Of a stretch of DNA of 36,932 nucleotides, positions 7,591 through 16,298 are shown in pieces. The notes beneath the pieces were generated by a model. That model was given only the letters and a program-made list of their open reading frames with translations, was not told where the DNA came from and did no database searches. The position numbers were made by a program, and so were the translations under genes. Within the stretch, counting starts at the first letter, position 1; each line of letters opens with the position of its first letter. The stretch is from a virus, in the IMG/VR virus record IMGVR_UViG_3300029258_000936, positions 1-36,932 of that record; one strand, written 5' to 3'.

Positions 7591-7607
7591 CCAAACATTA
7601 TTAACCA
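7591..7607 (+). repeat. leader repeat copy 1
   Basis: CCAAACATTATTAACCA occurs here and identically at 32702-32718, each time in the untranslated leader 10-20 nt before a start codon. A near copy lies at 32195-32210. The function is unknown; it may act in translation initiation or RNA stability in place of a Shine-Dalgarno. Confidence 0.6.
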
Positions 7608-7621
7608 ATTATTTTAATGTC

Positions 7622-7657
7622 ATGGCGAAAAACAAAGGTAAAAAGAAATACAAATAA
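7622..7657 (+). CDS. possible micro-peptide MAKNKGKKKYK
   Basis: Eleven-residue, nearly all-Lys open frame that directly follows the leader repeat and is followed by a hairpin. An overlapping frame from 7617 (27 residues) is an alternative. The evidence is the position alone; an RNA-binding peptide or no product at all are both possible. Confidence 0.3.
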   Translation: MAKNKGKKKYK

Positions 7658-7662
7658 AACAC

Positions 7663-7682
7663 AGTCAGCTATCATGCTGGCT
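7663..7682 (+). terminator. hairpin, possible attenuator
   Basis: Seven-bp stem AGTCAGC / GCTGGCT (one G-U pair) with loop TATCAT, followed by ATTTCTCGTT. The uridine tract is weak, so full termination is uncertain. Confidence 0.4.
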
Positions 7683-7711
7683 ATTTCTCGTTATAAATAA
7701 CTTTTAAAATT

Positions 7712-8281
7712 ATGTCACAATCAATACAACAAGTTTATGCAGATGGATTTAGAGCAGTACCAGCGTACGGCTTGGTATATGATCCTATTGTAAAAGGATA
7801 CGATACTAATTTCTGGGCAACTATTGCAGGAACACCTGCTGTAGCAAGTAATAAATTGCGCCTCAATGCAGACACTATCGCATCTCTAGCTCAATTTCGC
7901 TATGGACGCCTCAAAATGGCTATTAACGTGCCTGTAGCACCAACATCTAGTCAAGATAAACGATTCGGATTCTATAATCCGGGAACTGATAGCGGTATTT
8001 TCTTTGATATTACTGACGCAGTATTTACTGTGCAAGTAGTACTAAAAGGTTCTAGCTTATACTTAGAGACTGGAACATGGGCTGGGCATACCACAGAACA
8101 AGTATTTGAGATTGAGTGGCACAAAGAGGGTGTTGTATTCTTGCGTGCAGGAAATGTTGTTGGATCATTTGCTTTTGATGACGGTGTGGATGAGGCTTTA
8201 GGTATTTACTCAAGCAATGCAAACGCAGACAATATGGACGTTGGGTACTATCACGTTAGTAGAGTAGGTAACATTGGATAA
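7712..8281 (+). CDS. predicted concanavalin/LamG-like virion protein, 189 aa
   Basis: All-beta sequence: repeated short strands with FYNPGTDSGIFFDITDAVFTVQVVLKGSSLYLETG and FEIEWHKEGVVFLRAGNVVGSF (given here as motif regions at about residues 92-126 and 137-158). That order of strands with an aromatic/acidic centre is typical of jelly-roll lectin-like domains that carry glycan binding in phage tails. It starts the surface-protein block and lies 4 nt before the large signal-peptide protein. A capsid decoration role is possible. Domain call is by pattern only. Confidence 0.55.
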   Translation: MSQSIQQVYADGFRAVPAYGLVYDPIVKGYDTNFWATIAGTPAVASNKLRLNADTIASLAQFRYGRLKMAINVPVAPTSSQDKRFGFYNPGTDSGIFFDITDAVFTVQVVLKGSSLYLETGTWAGHTTEQVFEIEWHKEGVVFLRAGNVVGSFAFDDGVDEALGIYSSNANADNMDVGYYHVSRVGNIG

Positions 8282-8285
8282 AGAT

Positions 8286-10460
8286 ATGAATACATTTTTG
8301 AAAAAATTTATGAAGAAAGCAGGACTTGTAGTCTTTTTGTTGGCTCTTGTATTAGCAACTCCTGTATCAACGCACGCACAGTCGCTCTTACAGCGTAGTA
8401 ATAACTCTCTATTACAGACTATCGGTGCTGGTGGAGGTGTAACTATTGGAGAGGCTGTATCAGGGGGTACAGCAAACGAGGTTTTGTACACTGATCCTTC
8501 AGGAAACGTCGGTAGTGATGACGGATTTACCCGCATTGATGACTCTAGTTTTATTGCCGATGCAACAAGTGATACAAACGCATTACCGTTACAACTTATT
8601 GTTGATGATTCTTTCACACTTGGAGGTGCATTGCCTGTTGAGGGTCTTGCAATGATTCTTGAAGACGGAAATGATACATATTACAACGGGGTATTTGATG
8701 TGCCAGCTTTTGCACTAAGGACTGTATTTAATGGATTTTTTAATGGTTCTACTGGTGAAGAATATGCTATACAGCTTGGAGACGGGTTTATTCAGCAGAA
8801 ATGGGACGACGGAACAGACGAGCTTACAGCTATTTTAAATACGAATGGATTTGTTGTTACTGGTAAAGGAACAGGTGGTGCGGAGGCATTTGCTGTAAAA
8901 AACGGTTCAGGTACAGATATTTTTCAAATAGATGATGACGGTGTTATTACTTTCAATGCTGGATCAAACAGCTTCACACCACCCAATGACCGTGGGGCAA
9001 ACGGTGAAGTCTTTACTTCTAATGGATCAGGCGGTAGTTCTTGGCAGACACCAGCAACAACAACACCGGCAGGTTCAAACACAGAGATTCAGTTTAATAA
9101 CTCAGGATCGTTCGGCGCACAACAAGACCTTGCATATCTTTCAAGTGGTGGAGCTTCTACTCTTTCAGTTGGGTCAAGTGGTGGAGATAATGGTGTTGTT
9201 GCAATCTTTGACAACACTGGAGCAAAAGTAAATCTTGGTTATACAGGCGGACTATTTAGTGCGGATAATGTTGAGAAATTTACCGTTGCTCGTACGATGA
9301 TTTCAGACTTAACTAATTCAAGCGATGCAAACATATATATTACTGATGCAGGTACTGTTATTCCAACAACTGTTACAGGTAATAGAAATGTAGGTATCGG
9401 AGTAAACCCATTCAAGGCACTTATAGGAGGTTCACAAAACACAGGTATCGGAGGCGATGGAGCATCAAGTGACGGGCCTCTATACGAACTAACTAGTGGT
9501 AACTTTAATGTTGCTCTTGGAGCGATTGCAGGTAAAGGAATTACTTCTGGTAGTAGCAATACATTTATTGGCTCTAACACAGAAGCTGATGTAAATGTTT
9601 CAGAAAGTATAGCCTTAGGAGAAGGTACTATCGTAACTGCAAGCAATCAGTTTGCTATGGGATCAAACGGCTCACCAATAACTGAAATGTATCTCGGTGC
9701 TGGAGTTATCCGAGGGGTTCAAACAGACCTACTGATGACTGTTACAGGACGACAAGGAACAGACTTTGACGGTGGAACGTTTACTATTGCAGCTCCAAAA
9801 GGAACTGGAGCAGGTGATCCTGGAAGTATTGAGTTTCAAATTCCACAAATTGGAACAACAGGAACAACCCTACAATCACTTGATACAATTGGTAAATTTG
9901 ATGGCGTTAATAAATCATTTATTGCTGGTGAATATGGAGACGGAACAGTTACTGTAAATGGTACATCACGAGCTGTACGAGCAATGTCTACAAGCGATGA
10001 AACAGATACGCATGCTGGTTGGTGGACTATACGAAATGCAGATAGTTGCCCGCTTGGTTGTGGCTATTTTGGATTTCGATCGCGTGGAGATAGCGGAACA
10101 CCTACAATCGTACAAGACGGAGATGCAATTATTACATACGGAGGAGCTGGATATGACGGTACAGATTACGCACAAGCAGGTCGCTTAACTCTCGAGGTGG
10201 ACGGAACACCTGGATCAAACGACATGCCAGGAGCTTGGGTAATGAGTGTGTCACCAGACGGATCGCAGTCTCCGTCAGAGGCATTGCGTGTAGACAGCAA
10301 TAAAACGACAATCACAGACGTAATGAATATAGCACCTCGATCAGCAGCACCTGGGTCAGCAGTGGAGGGAGACATTTATGTAGATAGCGATACAAACGAA
10401 CTTTGTTTTTATGACGGCTCATCATGGACCGGATTAAAAGCAGGGGGAGCTTGTTCATAA
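8286..10460 (+). CDS. secreted fibre-like protein with Sec signal peptide, 724 aa
   Basis: The frame opens at a TTG (8274), but ATG at 8286 is preferred because it starts a clean signal peptide: basic MNTFLKKFMKKAG, hydrophobic core 14-24, then THA before Q32. The mature part is a long beta-rich fibre: NDRGANGEVFTSNGSGG, NTEIQFNNSGSFGA and GNRNVGIGVNP are collagen- or head-of-trimer-like repeats common in phage fibres and bacterial surface proteins. The C-terminal 30 residues (YVDSDTNELCFYDGSSW) match the usual fibre end, with two Cys near the tail. A Sec signal on a virion-type fibre is unusual; it may be displayed by the infected cell rather than packaged. The neighbouring genes are also envelope-type. 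Confidence 0.75.
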   Translation: MNTFLKKFMKKAGLVVFLLALVLATPVSTHAQSLLQRSNNSLLQTIGAGGGVTIGEAVSGGTANEVLYTDPSGNVGSDDGFTRIDDSSFIADATSDTNALPLQLIVDDSFTLGGALPVEGLAMILEDGNDTYYNGVFDVPAFALRTVFNGFFNGSTGEEYAIQLGDGFIQQKWDDGTDELTAILNTNGFVVTGKGTGGAEAFAVKNGSGTDIFQIDDDGVITFNAGSNSFTPPNDRGANGEVFTSNGSGGSSWQTPATTTPAGSNTEIQFNNSGSFGAQQDLAYLSSGGASTLSVGSSGGDNGVVAIFDNTGAKVNLGYTGGLFSADNVEKFTVARTMISDLTNSSDANIYITDAGTVIPTTVTGNRNVGIGVNPFKALIGGSQNTGIGGDGASSDGPLYELTSGNFNVALGAIAGKGITSGSSNTFIGSNTEADVNVSESIALGEGTIVTASNQFAMGSNGSPITEMYLGAGVIRGVQTDLLMTVTGRQGTDFDGGTFTIAAPKGTGAGDPGSIEFQIPQIGTTGTTLQSLDTIGKFDGVNKSFIAGEYGDGTVTVNGTSRAVRAMSTSDETDTHAGWWTIRNADSCPLGCGYFGFRSRGDSGTPTIVQDGDAIITYGGAGYDGTDYAQAGRLTLEVDGTPGSNDMPGAWVMSVSPDGSQSPSEALRVDSNKTTITDVMNIAPRSAAPGSAVEGDIYVDSDTNELCFYDGSSWTGLKAGGACS

Positions 10461-10490
10461 AATTATTTATTAACTTATCATTAACTTATT

Positions 10491-10835
10491 ATGACTATTT
10501 CATTTAAAAAAATCGCACTAATCGTATTAGCAGTAGTTTTCATTGGTAGTATTGCCTTTGTTGCAAACGCTCAGTCAGCACCGCTTGATCTTGCAAAAGC
10601 AACACTAAAACTTGAAGCAAAGAGTACACAGTACCGCCTCAAGAGTGCAGGAGAGCGTGTAAAGCCTCAAATGAAACGAGAGTATGAGATTGTTACTACT
10701 GTTGAGCAAACAGAAGTTGTTACTCTTGAGCAAGTAAATGCAAAGATTACATCATTGCAGGCACAAAAAACATCTATTGAAAATCAAATTTCACGATTAC
10801 AAACCGTTAAAGCTGAACTTGAATCAGTGAAGTAA
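10491..10835 (+). CDS. exported coiled-coil protein with signal peptide, 114 aa
   Basis: Signal peptide: basic FKK, hydrophobic residues 8-24, and ANA before Q28, the same A-QS style as the preceding gene. The mature 87 residues are helical with a C-terminal coiled coil (VNAKITSLQAQKTSIENQ). A soluble periplasmic or surface-associated product is predicted. It could be a spanin-like or assembly partner of the secreted fibre. The leader is AT-rich without a Shine-Dalgarno. Confidence 0.65.
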   Translation: MTISFKKIALIVLAVVFIGSIAFVANAQSAPLDLAKATLKLEAKSTQYRLKSAGERVKPQMKREYEIVTTVEQTEVVTLEQVNAKITSLQAQKTSIENQISRLQTVKAELESVK

Positions 10836-10842
10836 CCTAGTT

Positions 10843-11097
10843 ATGAGCAAAGAAAGCGAAACATTTAACCTACTGTCAGTGCTACCAAAATGGATACCAG
10901 CCATGACTATTATCTTCTCTCTGCTCATTTCATGGGGTGGTGCCATTGTAAAATTCTCTAACCTACAGTCTCAGGTAAAGACACTTGAGGCAAAGATTGA
11001 GAAAAACGATGAGATCATGGTTACTTTACAAATTGATCTAAGGGAGATCAAAACAAGCCTCAAGTTTATTGAGGAAAAAGTCGCAGATAATCGCTAA
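10843..11097 (+). CDS. membrane-anchored coiled-coil protein, 84 aa
   Basis: One hydrophobic helix at residues 19-38 (PAMTIIFSLLISWGGAIV) is followed by a long amphipathic coiled coil (LQSQVKTLEAKIEKNDEIM). The layout is the mirror image of XhlA-type phage proteins, in which the coil precedes the helix, so a lysis- or envelope-associated role is possible but not shown. It starts 8 nt after the exported coiled-coil gene. Confidence 0.6.
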   Translation: MSKESETFNLLSVLPKWIPAMTIIFSLLISWGGAIVKFSNLQSQVKTLEAKIEKNDEIMVTLQIDLREIKTSLKFIEEKVADNR

Positions 11098-11108
11098 TCA
11101 AAAAAAAC

Positions 11109-11393
11109 ATGCCTGATATTAAAACAACAATGAAAGAGCTTGAGGAGTCAGAATATAACTTTGAGCATGAGTTTTCTTTTACCGACGAAGAACTGGAAGA
11201 AATTGAGGGCTGGAAGGTGGGAGAAAAGTATCATTTTGTCATTCAAGCAAAACAGGTAGGTATGCACATGGAGGGTGGAAAGCGACGTGCAAGATTTAGA
11301 ATAAAGAAAGTGGCTGTTATTGATGTTGAAGAAACAAAGTATGATGAGATGCAGCGTATTAACAAAGAATTAAACGACACAGACGATGCCTAG
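11109..11393 (+). CDS. hypothetical protein upstream of portal, 94 aa
   Basis: Acidic N-terminal half (EESEYNFEHEFSFTDEELEEIEGW) and a beta-rich basic second half (YHFVIQAKQVGMHMEGGKRRARFRIKKVAV). Its last codons overlap the portal start by 8 nt, so translation is coupled. Location suggests a head or packaging accessory. No family assigned. Confidence 0.65.
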   Translation: MPDIKTTMKELEESEYNFEHEFSFTDEELEEIEGWKVGEKYHFVIQAKQVGMHMEGGKRRARFRIKKVAVIDVEETKYDEMQRINKELNDTDDA

Positions 11394-13395
11394 CATTAAA
11401 GACCAACAAGTAACAAAAGCACAGCAAGCCATGCAAGCAAGCAGGGCTATGTCTGATGCCGATGATGCTAAAGGTAAAGGCAAAAAGAATCCTCTCGAAA
11501 CAAAACAAGAAAAAGAACTACTGAGTCAGTTAAAAAGTGAATATAAAATATCAGAAGACTTTATGCGTCCAAAATGGAAAGAATGGGCCGTACGCTTGAA
11601 GATATATAACAATCAAAAACGGAATAAAGAAGATATCGGAGATCCTCTATTGTTTACAGTTATGCAGACAGTTATTGCATCTTTGTATGAAGATCGTATG
11701 CTTATTACCTTTGAAGGCCGTGAGCAGGGAGATATCAACGTTGCTGAGAACATCACAAATGTTGCTGATTATGACTACTCAGCTATGGGTAAAGATGAGA
11801 CTGATTATTCTTGGATATGGGATACTGGATTTTTTGGCCGAGGACTCTTGTGTGTTGCAGAGTTTGACCGTGATCAAATGATGCCATTACCTGAGGTTTG
11901 GGATCCGATGACGGTATTGCGTGACCCTAAAGCTACCTCAGTAAACGGAGACGTACGAGGCAGAGGGGCTGCACGCTGGATAGGACGACAAGTGCGTCTT
12001 TCTATGTACGACATGAAAAAAGATGGTATTTACTTTAATCTCGATAAGCTGGAGGGAAAATCAGAAGACTCTATTGATCAAACAAATCCTGTTGACTTTG
12101 CTAAAGAAACACGCAACACAGCTCGTGGATATACTAATCAGGTAAACAAAGAGACTCTTAAAGGAGAAAACCGCACACATGTATTTGTTGAATGGTTTAC
12201 ACGTTTTGACGGTAAGCTTGTACTTGTAACCTCAGATAGTGAATTTAAACATATTTTCCGTTATACAGAAGTACCTTATAACTATATTCCTATTATTGAC
12301 CGTGTTTTATTTGCAACATCTCATGATTGGGATAACGTATCAATCCCCGACATTGTTGAAGACAAGCAACGTGCAAGAGCTGTATTGGCAAACTTGAGCC
12401 TGCGCGCAGCTAAAGCAAATGTACACCCACGATACCTTTATAATAAAAATAAAATCCGTAACAAGGGCGATCTTGCAGTCAAATTGAATAAACATATTGG
12501 CGTTGATGGTGATCCAAATAATGCACTAATTCCTGTTCAGAAGGACGGAGTACGCTCAGAGGTTAGTTACATCATGGATCTTCTTGATCAATCAGCGCAG
12601 AGAGCTACAGCGACACCAGAGCTACAGCAAGGCATAACAGCGTCAGAAAGCCGTACAGCTACTGAATTGAACCTAGTTAGCAAAGGAGTAGGCACACGGT
12701 TCTCTCTAGCATCTCGTATCTTTGGATGGAGTGAGAAACGTTTTTGGAGACACTGGTATCTCATGTACAAAGAGTATCTTGATGCCAAGACAGATGAAAA
12801 AGTTGTACGTATTTCAGGTGCATTAGGTGCAACATGGCGTAAATTCGCTAAAAATGATCTCGTTGCTACTGTAGATCCCGATGTTCGTGTAAAGAGCCGT
12901 GCGGTATCAGAAGCAGAGAAATTTAATGAACTAGGTCTATTTAAAACATGGCTTGATATGATTTCTCAAGATCCAAACGCTAACGTACGTTCAGCATTGC
13001 GATATATGGGTAAATTGACAGGACACAAGCACGATCAAATCGAGATATTCTATCCTGACAACATTGAAGAAATGCGTGCTAAAGAAGAAAATGACAAGTT
13101 ATCAGACGATAAACCAGTCATTGTAAGCCCTACAGATGATCATATTGCACATATTGAGATACATAACCGATTACCTGATACCGCTGCAAAATTTGCTCAT
13201 ATTCGGGCCCACAAGCGAGCTATGCTATTGCAACGACAAGCACCTGAATTGTTTGAAGGTTCACCTCAAAGTGGCGTAAATCCTACAGGAGGTCACGGGT
13301 TTAAACAGACAGAGGCTGTCCGGCCTGTGCCAACAAAAAATAATGAATTACCAAGTAATAGTAATGCAAGCCCAACGGGTGAGCCAACACAATAA
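11386..13395 (+). CDS. portal protein
   Basis: 669 residues. N-terminal charged region, then a P22-type portal pattern: FMRPKWKEWAVRLKIYNN, GDPLLFTVMQTVIASLYED, DYSWIWDTGFFGRGLLCVAEFD and EVWDPMTVLRDPKAT, followed by the middle helical core and QSAQRATATPELQQG with the SRTATELNLVSKG element near residue 420. The portal is the dodecameric channel through which DNA enters and leaves the head and the platform for the neck proteins. The C-terminus is long and polar. It follows a short acidic gene and precedes the capsid operon. Confidence 0.88.
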   Translation: MPSIKDQQVTKAQQAMQASRAMSDADDAKGKGKKNPLETKQEKELLSQLKSEYKISEDFMRPKWKEWAVRLKIYNNQKRNKEDIGDPLLFTVMQTVIASLYEDRMLITFEGREQGDINVAENITNVADYDYSAMGKDETDYSWIWDTGFFGRGLLCVAEFDRDQMMPLPEVWDPMTVLRDPKATSVNGDVRGRGAARWIGRQVRLSMYDMKKDGIYFNLDKLEGKSEDSIDQTNPVDFAKETRNTARGYTNQVNKETLKGENRTHVFVEWFTRFDGKLVLVTSDSEFKHIFRYTEVPYNYIPIIDRVLFATSHDWDNVSIPDIVEDKQRARAVLANLSLRAAKANVHPRYLYNKNKIRNKGDLAVKLNKHIGVDGDPNNALIPVQKDGVRSEVSYIMDLLDQSAQRATATPELQQGITASESRTATELNLVSKGVGTRFSLASRIFGWSEKRFWRHWYLMYKEYLDAKTDEKVVRISGALGATWRKFAKNDLVATVDPDVRVKSRAVSEAEKFNELGLFKTWLDMISQDPNANVRSALRYMGKLTGHKHDQIEIFYPDNIEEMRAKEENDKLSDDKPVIVSPTDDHIAHIEIHNRLPDTAAKFAHIRAHKRAMLLQRQAPELFEGSPQSGVNPTGGHGFKQTEAVRPVPTKNNELPSNSNASPTGEPTQ

Positions 13396-13397
13396 TT

Positions 13398-13820
13398 ATG
13401 CCAGCAAAAAAAGCCAAAACTAAAAAGAAGGTTCTCAAAAAGACTAAAGAAATGAAAGTAACGGAAGGAGTAAAACTGTATCAGAATCTTGATCTTGTAG
13501 ACCCAACACCGGAAGCACAACAGATTATCTATGATGCAATGAAAACATTACAACACTCAGGAGGTTGGATTTTACTGAAACGTATTATTTCCTCAAATGC
13601 AGAGTTGTTGAAAGAACAGATCGTGCGCAAATTAGATCCTGCCGGAAACACACTTACAGATGCACAAGTTGATGATTTACGCAAAGAGCTTGATTTTTAT
13701 GAAGAAACGATTGATAAGCCAGATAAGATATTGCAGGACATCGCAAGCGAAGCAGGTATTGAGATTGACTATGATGACCCGTATGAGACCGTTGATGAGT
13801 TGTATCCTGAGGATAAATAA
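13398..13820 (+). CDS. basic-then-acidic head-associated protein, 140 aa
   Basis: Very Lys-rich first 22 residues (MPAKKAKTKKKVLKKTKEM), a helical core with NAELLKEQIVRKL and an acidic end (DYDDPYETVDELYPEDK). The placement right after the portal and before the scaffold suggests a portal or prohead accessory. The charge layout would fit binding to nucleic acid or to the packaged DNA entry region. Family not recognised. Confidence 0.6.
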   Translation: MPAKKAKTKKKVLKKTKEMKVTEGVKLYQNLDLVDPTPEAQQIIYDAMKTLQHSGGWILLKRIISSNAELLKEQIVRKLDPAGNTLTDAQVDDLRKELDFYEETIDKPDKILQDIASEAGIEIDYDDPYETVDELYPEDK

Positions 13821-13847
13821 AGAACATTGAAAACAAAATAGTTGTCG

Positions 13848-13861
13848 ATCCCACGTGGGAT
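13848..13861. promoter_or_regulatory. palindromic operator candidate 1
   Basis: Perfect 14-bp palindrome ATCCCACGTGGGAT in the 199-bp gap before the scaffold gene. The core CCCACGTGGG is repeated at 13901-13910, 51 bp away (about five helical turns), so a dimeric regulator could bind both on one DNA face. I see no other copy in the window. Confidence 0.55.
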
Positions 13862-13900
13862 ATTGTAGAAGGTTAAGGCGAATTTCCTTGCTGGCAGTAT

Positions 13901-13910
13901 CCCACGTGGG
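13901..13910. promoter_or_regulatory. palindromic operator candidate 2
   Basis: CCCACGTGGG, second copy of the core at 13850-13859. The flanks differ (TAT before, GTTGG after). It lies 38 bp upstream of the -10 at 13948. Confidence 0.5.
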
Positions 13911-13933
13911 GTTGGCAACAATCCTTATCTAGT

Positions 13934-13953
13934 CTAGTCGGACTAGGTATAAT
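13934..13953 (+). promoter_or_regulatory. late head-gene promoter with adjacent inverted repeat
   Basis: CTAGTC (13934-13939), one base, GACTAG (13941-13946) forms an inverted repeat directly against TATAAT at 13948-13953. The predicted start is near 13960, giving a 60-nt leader to ATG at 14020. No good -35 is visible, consistent with activator- or operator-dependent use. The 13 bases AATTCGC after the -10 recall the leader at 1051. Confidence 0.5.
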
Positions 13954-14019
13954 AATTCGCTATTTCCGTTATATGAATTTAAACCGTTTATCATATAGCG
14001 TGTTCTAGCCACAATCATC

Positions 14020-14703
14020 ATGGCTGATGAAAACGAGACCGGTAACAATACACCTGCTGGAGGTGATGTTGCTGAGGGGAGCAATCCTGCCGATTCTGCT
14101 TCCAATCCGCAAGACGGAGAAAACAAAGGAGGTGGGGGAGATCCGGGAGACGGAGACGACGACAAAGGGGGAGACCCCGATGACGACGATCCTGACGACG
14201 GCTCTTTACCAGCAAATCGTCGAGACTGGAGCAGTTCTGACTGGGCTAAGCACCGTATTAACCAAAAGGATAATAAAGGTGACGATAAACCCGATGAAGA
14301 AAAACCTCCTGTTAAAGACGAAAAGCCTAATGACGATGAAAGTAAACTTGATCGCTTTCTTCGCGAACAGGCTGAAAAGGAAGACAAGCAAGCCCTTGCG
14401 AGTTTCCTAGACAAAAACGAAGAATTTAAACCTTTCGAGAAAAAAATTCAGCGTTTTATGTCTGACCCTTCACGTAATCATTTGCCGATAGAGACAGTCG
14501 CTCTTGAGGCAGTTGGTTTAGACAATTTGTTTAAAATTGCTGGAAAACGTAAGCAGGTAGCCGATGAAAAAGCTGACGACATGAAAATGGGCGGAGGCAA
14601 TAATCGTGATACTGGCGATGGTAAAAAAGACGACGTATGGGGCATGAGTTCTGAGGAATTTGCTCAGAAACAAAAAGAGATCATGCGTGGTAAGAAAGGG
14701 TAA
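14020..14703 (+). CDS. scaffolding protein (head assembly)
   Basis: 227 residues, low complexity and strongly acidic for the first 70 (Asp/Gly/Pro/Glu rich), then mixed-charge helices (residues 90-190) and a short Lys/Gly-rich C-terminal tail (GGGNNRDTGDGKK then MRGKKG). This charge pattern, length and location between portal and major capsid fit a phage scaffold, which guides capsid assembly and is then removed. No protease domain is visible. It is the first gene after the tandem operator and promoter region. Confidence 0.75.
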   Translation: MADENETGNNTPAGGDVAEGSNPADSASNPQDGENKGGGGDPGDGDDDKGGDPDDDDPDDGSLPANRRDWSSSDWAKHRINQKDNKGDDKPDEEKPPVKDEKPNDDESKLDRFLREQAEKEDKQALASFLDKNEEFKPFEKKIQRFMSDPSRNHLPIETVALEAVGLDNLFKIAGKRKQVADEKADDMKMGGGNNRDTGDGKKDDVWGMSSEEFAQKQKEIMRGKKG

Positions 14704-14736
14704 GCAATTATTTATTAGCACTAAGGTTTTATTACT

Positions 14737-15705
14737 ATGTCCATTACTGACACAAGTGTAATTCCAGCAGAGGTAAACAACTTTTACTCTCGAGCATTGC
14801 TTGAGCGTGCCGTTCCGTTGTTTACTTACGCAAAATTCGCTCAAATCCGGGATATTGAACGTAATTCCGGTACAACCGTTGCAAAATTCCGTCGTTACGG
14901 AAACCTTGCAGCGGCAACTACGCCTCTTACAGAAGGTGTTACACCTTCTGGTAGCCAGCTCTCTACCACAGAGATTACTGCTGAGGCTCTTGAATATGGT
15001 GACTTTATCACCATGTCAAACACACTTCTTTATCAAACAATCGACCCAATCTTGCTTGAAACAGCACGTATTTTGGGAGATCAAATGTCTGATACTATTG
15101 ATCAGCTAACACGTGACGTACTTGCAGCAGGTACAAGCGTACTCTACGGAGGTAACGCTACAGCACGTGCTAACGTCGATGCTACTGACTTGATTGATGC
15201 TACTGTCTTGCGAAAAGCTAATCGTTTGTTGAAAAACAACAAAGCTCGTCGCATTACAGAAATGATTGATGCCACAACTGGTATTGATACTACGCCAGTA
15301 GCACCTGCATACATTGCATTTGTAAGTCCTAACACAGAATTTACATTGCGTACTATCACAGGTTACACACCTGTTGAAAAGTATTCTATGACAGGAAAAC
15401 TTTATGAGGGAGAAATTGGTAAATTTGAAGATATCCGTTTCATTGAAACCACAAACGCGAAAGTGTTTACTGGGGCAGGTGCAGCAGGTATTGATGTTTA
15501 CGCTACGATTATTATCGGTGCAAACGCATACGGTATTACTCGAATTTCAGGAGAGGAGGTTTCTAACATTGTTAAACCTCTTGGATCAGCAGGTACTGCC
15601 GACCCATTGAACCAGCGTGCAACCTCAGGGTGGTTGATCACACACGTTGCGAAAATCTTGAACAACGATTTCATGACTCGTATCGAACACGCTGTAGCGT
15701 CTTAA
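14737..15705 (+). CDS. major capsid protein, N4-gp56-like
   Basis: 322 residues with the N4-gp56 family pattern: MSITDTSVIPAEVNNFYSRALLERAVPLFTYAKFAQIRDIERN at the start, a glycine-rich central strand region (AATTPLTEGVTPSG), LEYGDFITMSNTLL and the long helix LLETARILGDQMSDTIDQLT, and the late HAKI-like ends near VAKILNNDF. It is an HK97-fold capsid subunit. The upstream neighbour is the scaffold and the downstream ones are small head proteins, the usual order. A short hairpin follows the stop. Confidence 0.85.
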   Translation: MSITDTSVIPAEVNNFYSRALLERAVPLFTYAKFAQIRDIERNSGTTVAKFRRYGNLAAATTPLTEGVTPSGSQLSTTEITAEALEYGDFITMSNTLLYQTIDPILLETARILGDQMSDTIDQLTRDVLAAGTSVLYGGNATARANVDATDLIDATVLRKANRLLKNNKARRITEMIDATTGIDTTPVAPAYIAFVSPNTEFTLRTITGYTPVEKYSMTGKLYEGEIGKFEDIRFIETTNAKVFTGAGAAGIDVYATIIIGANAYGITRISGEEVSNIVKPLGSAGTADPLNQRATSGWLITHVAKILNNDFMTRIEHAVAS

Positions 15706-15718
15706 TAGACTGGCTTTT

Positions 15719-15741
15719 GGGGCTATTTAGTCGATAGCCCC
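15719..15741 (+). terminator. hairpin after the major capsid gene
   Basis: GGGGCTAT, loop TTAGTCG, ATAGCCCC: an 8-bp GC-rich stem 14 nt after the capsid stop. Only a few T residues follow, so it is probably a partial attenuator that lets the capsid message outnumber the downstream one. Confidence 0.5.
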
Positions 15742-15761
15742 CGCCTTAACCTTAAATCACT

Positions 15762-16262
15762 ATGCCTAAAAAAGGAGAAAAGAAAACACCTCTAAGCAAA
15801 AAGTCTAAAAAGGACGAAGTAGTAGATGAGGTAGTAGAGACTACCGATGCAGAAGCTGATGAACAGGACGAAGTAGTTGAGGAAAAAACCTCAGCGAAAA
15901 AGCCTGTAAAGAAAGCAGAAGCAGAGGAGGGAGCAATGAGGGTTGAACCTTTGCAAGGTTTCCACATTGCAAAAGAGCAAGCTTTTCTAGCTGGAGCTAA
16001 AAAGTTCTACAATGAAAATCTTGCAAAGCAACCACGTATACGCATGTATTTCCCTAAGACCAAAGGTGTTATGGAACGAGAACCGGTAACCATTGAAGGA
16101 TACCGATATCTTGTAGACATGGGTACTACTGTTGTTATCCCGGAACAAGTAATGCAAATTTTGAGCGAATACTTTGGTATTCATGACAAAATCGGCAAAA
16201 TTGATGGGAAGGAATATCGTATCGACAAGCTCGACGATAAGAGTCGCGAGGCTCTAGCCTAA
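15762..16262 (+). CDS. head accessory protein, 166 aa
   Basis: The first 60 residues are alternating Lys and acidic (EVVDEVVETTDAEADEQDEVVEEK, positions about 20-45), and the last 110 form a folded domain: PRIRMYFPKTKGVMEREPVTIEGYRYLVDMGTTVVIPEQVMQIL. I read that domain as a common phage head or connector accessory fold, but I cannot name it. It starts after CGCCTTAAC (15742-15750), the short leader element also seen before the terminase small subunit. Confidence 0.6.
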   Translation: MPKKGEKKTPLSKKSKKDEVVDEVVETTDAEADEQDEVVEEKTSAKKPVKKAEAEEGAMRVEPLQGFHIAKEQAFLAGAKKFYNENLAKQPRIRMYFPKTKGVMEREPVTIEGYRYLVDMGTTVVIPEQVMQILSEYFGIHDKIGKIDGKEYRIDKLDDKSREALA

Positions 16263-16298
16263 TCATCATTATTATCAGATTCTTAACATATTATTGTT

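Noticed and set aside
8274-8285. TTG start for the large fibre gene
   Set aside because: The ATG at 8286 starts a proper signal peptide and leaves a short gap; the TTG adds four residues without any support.
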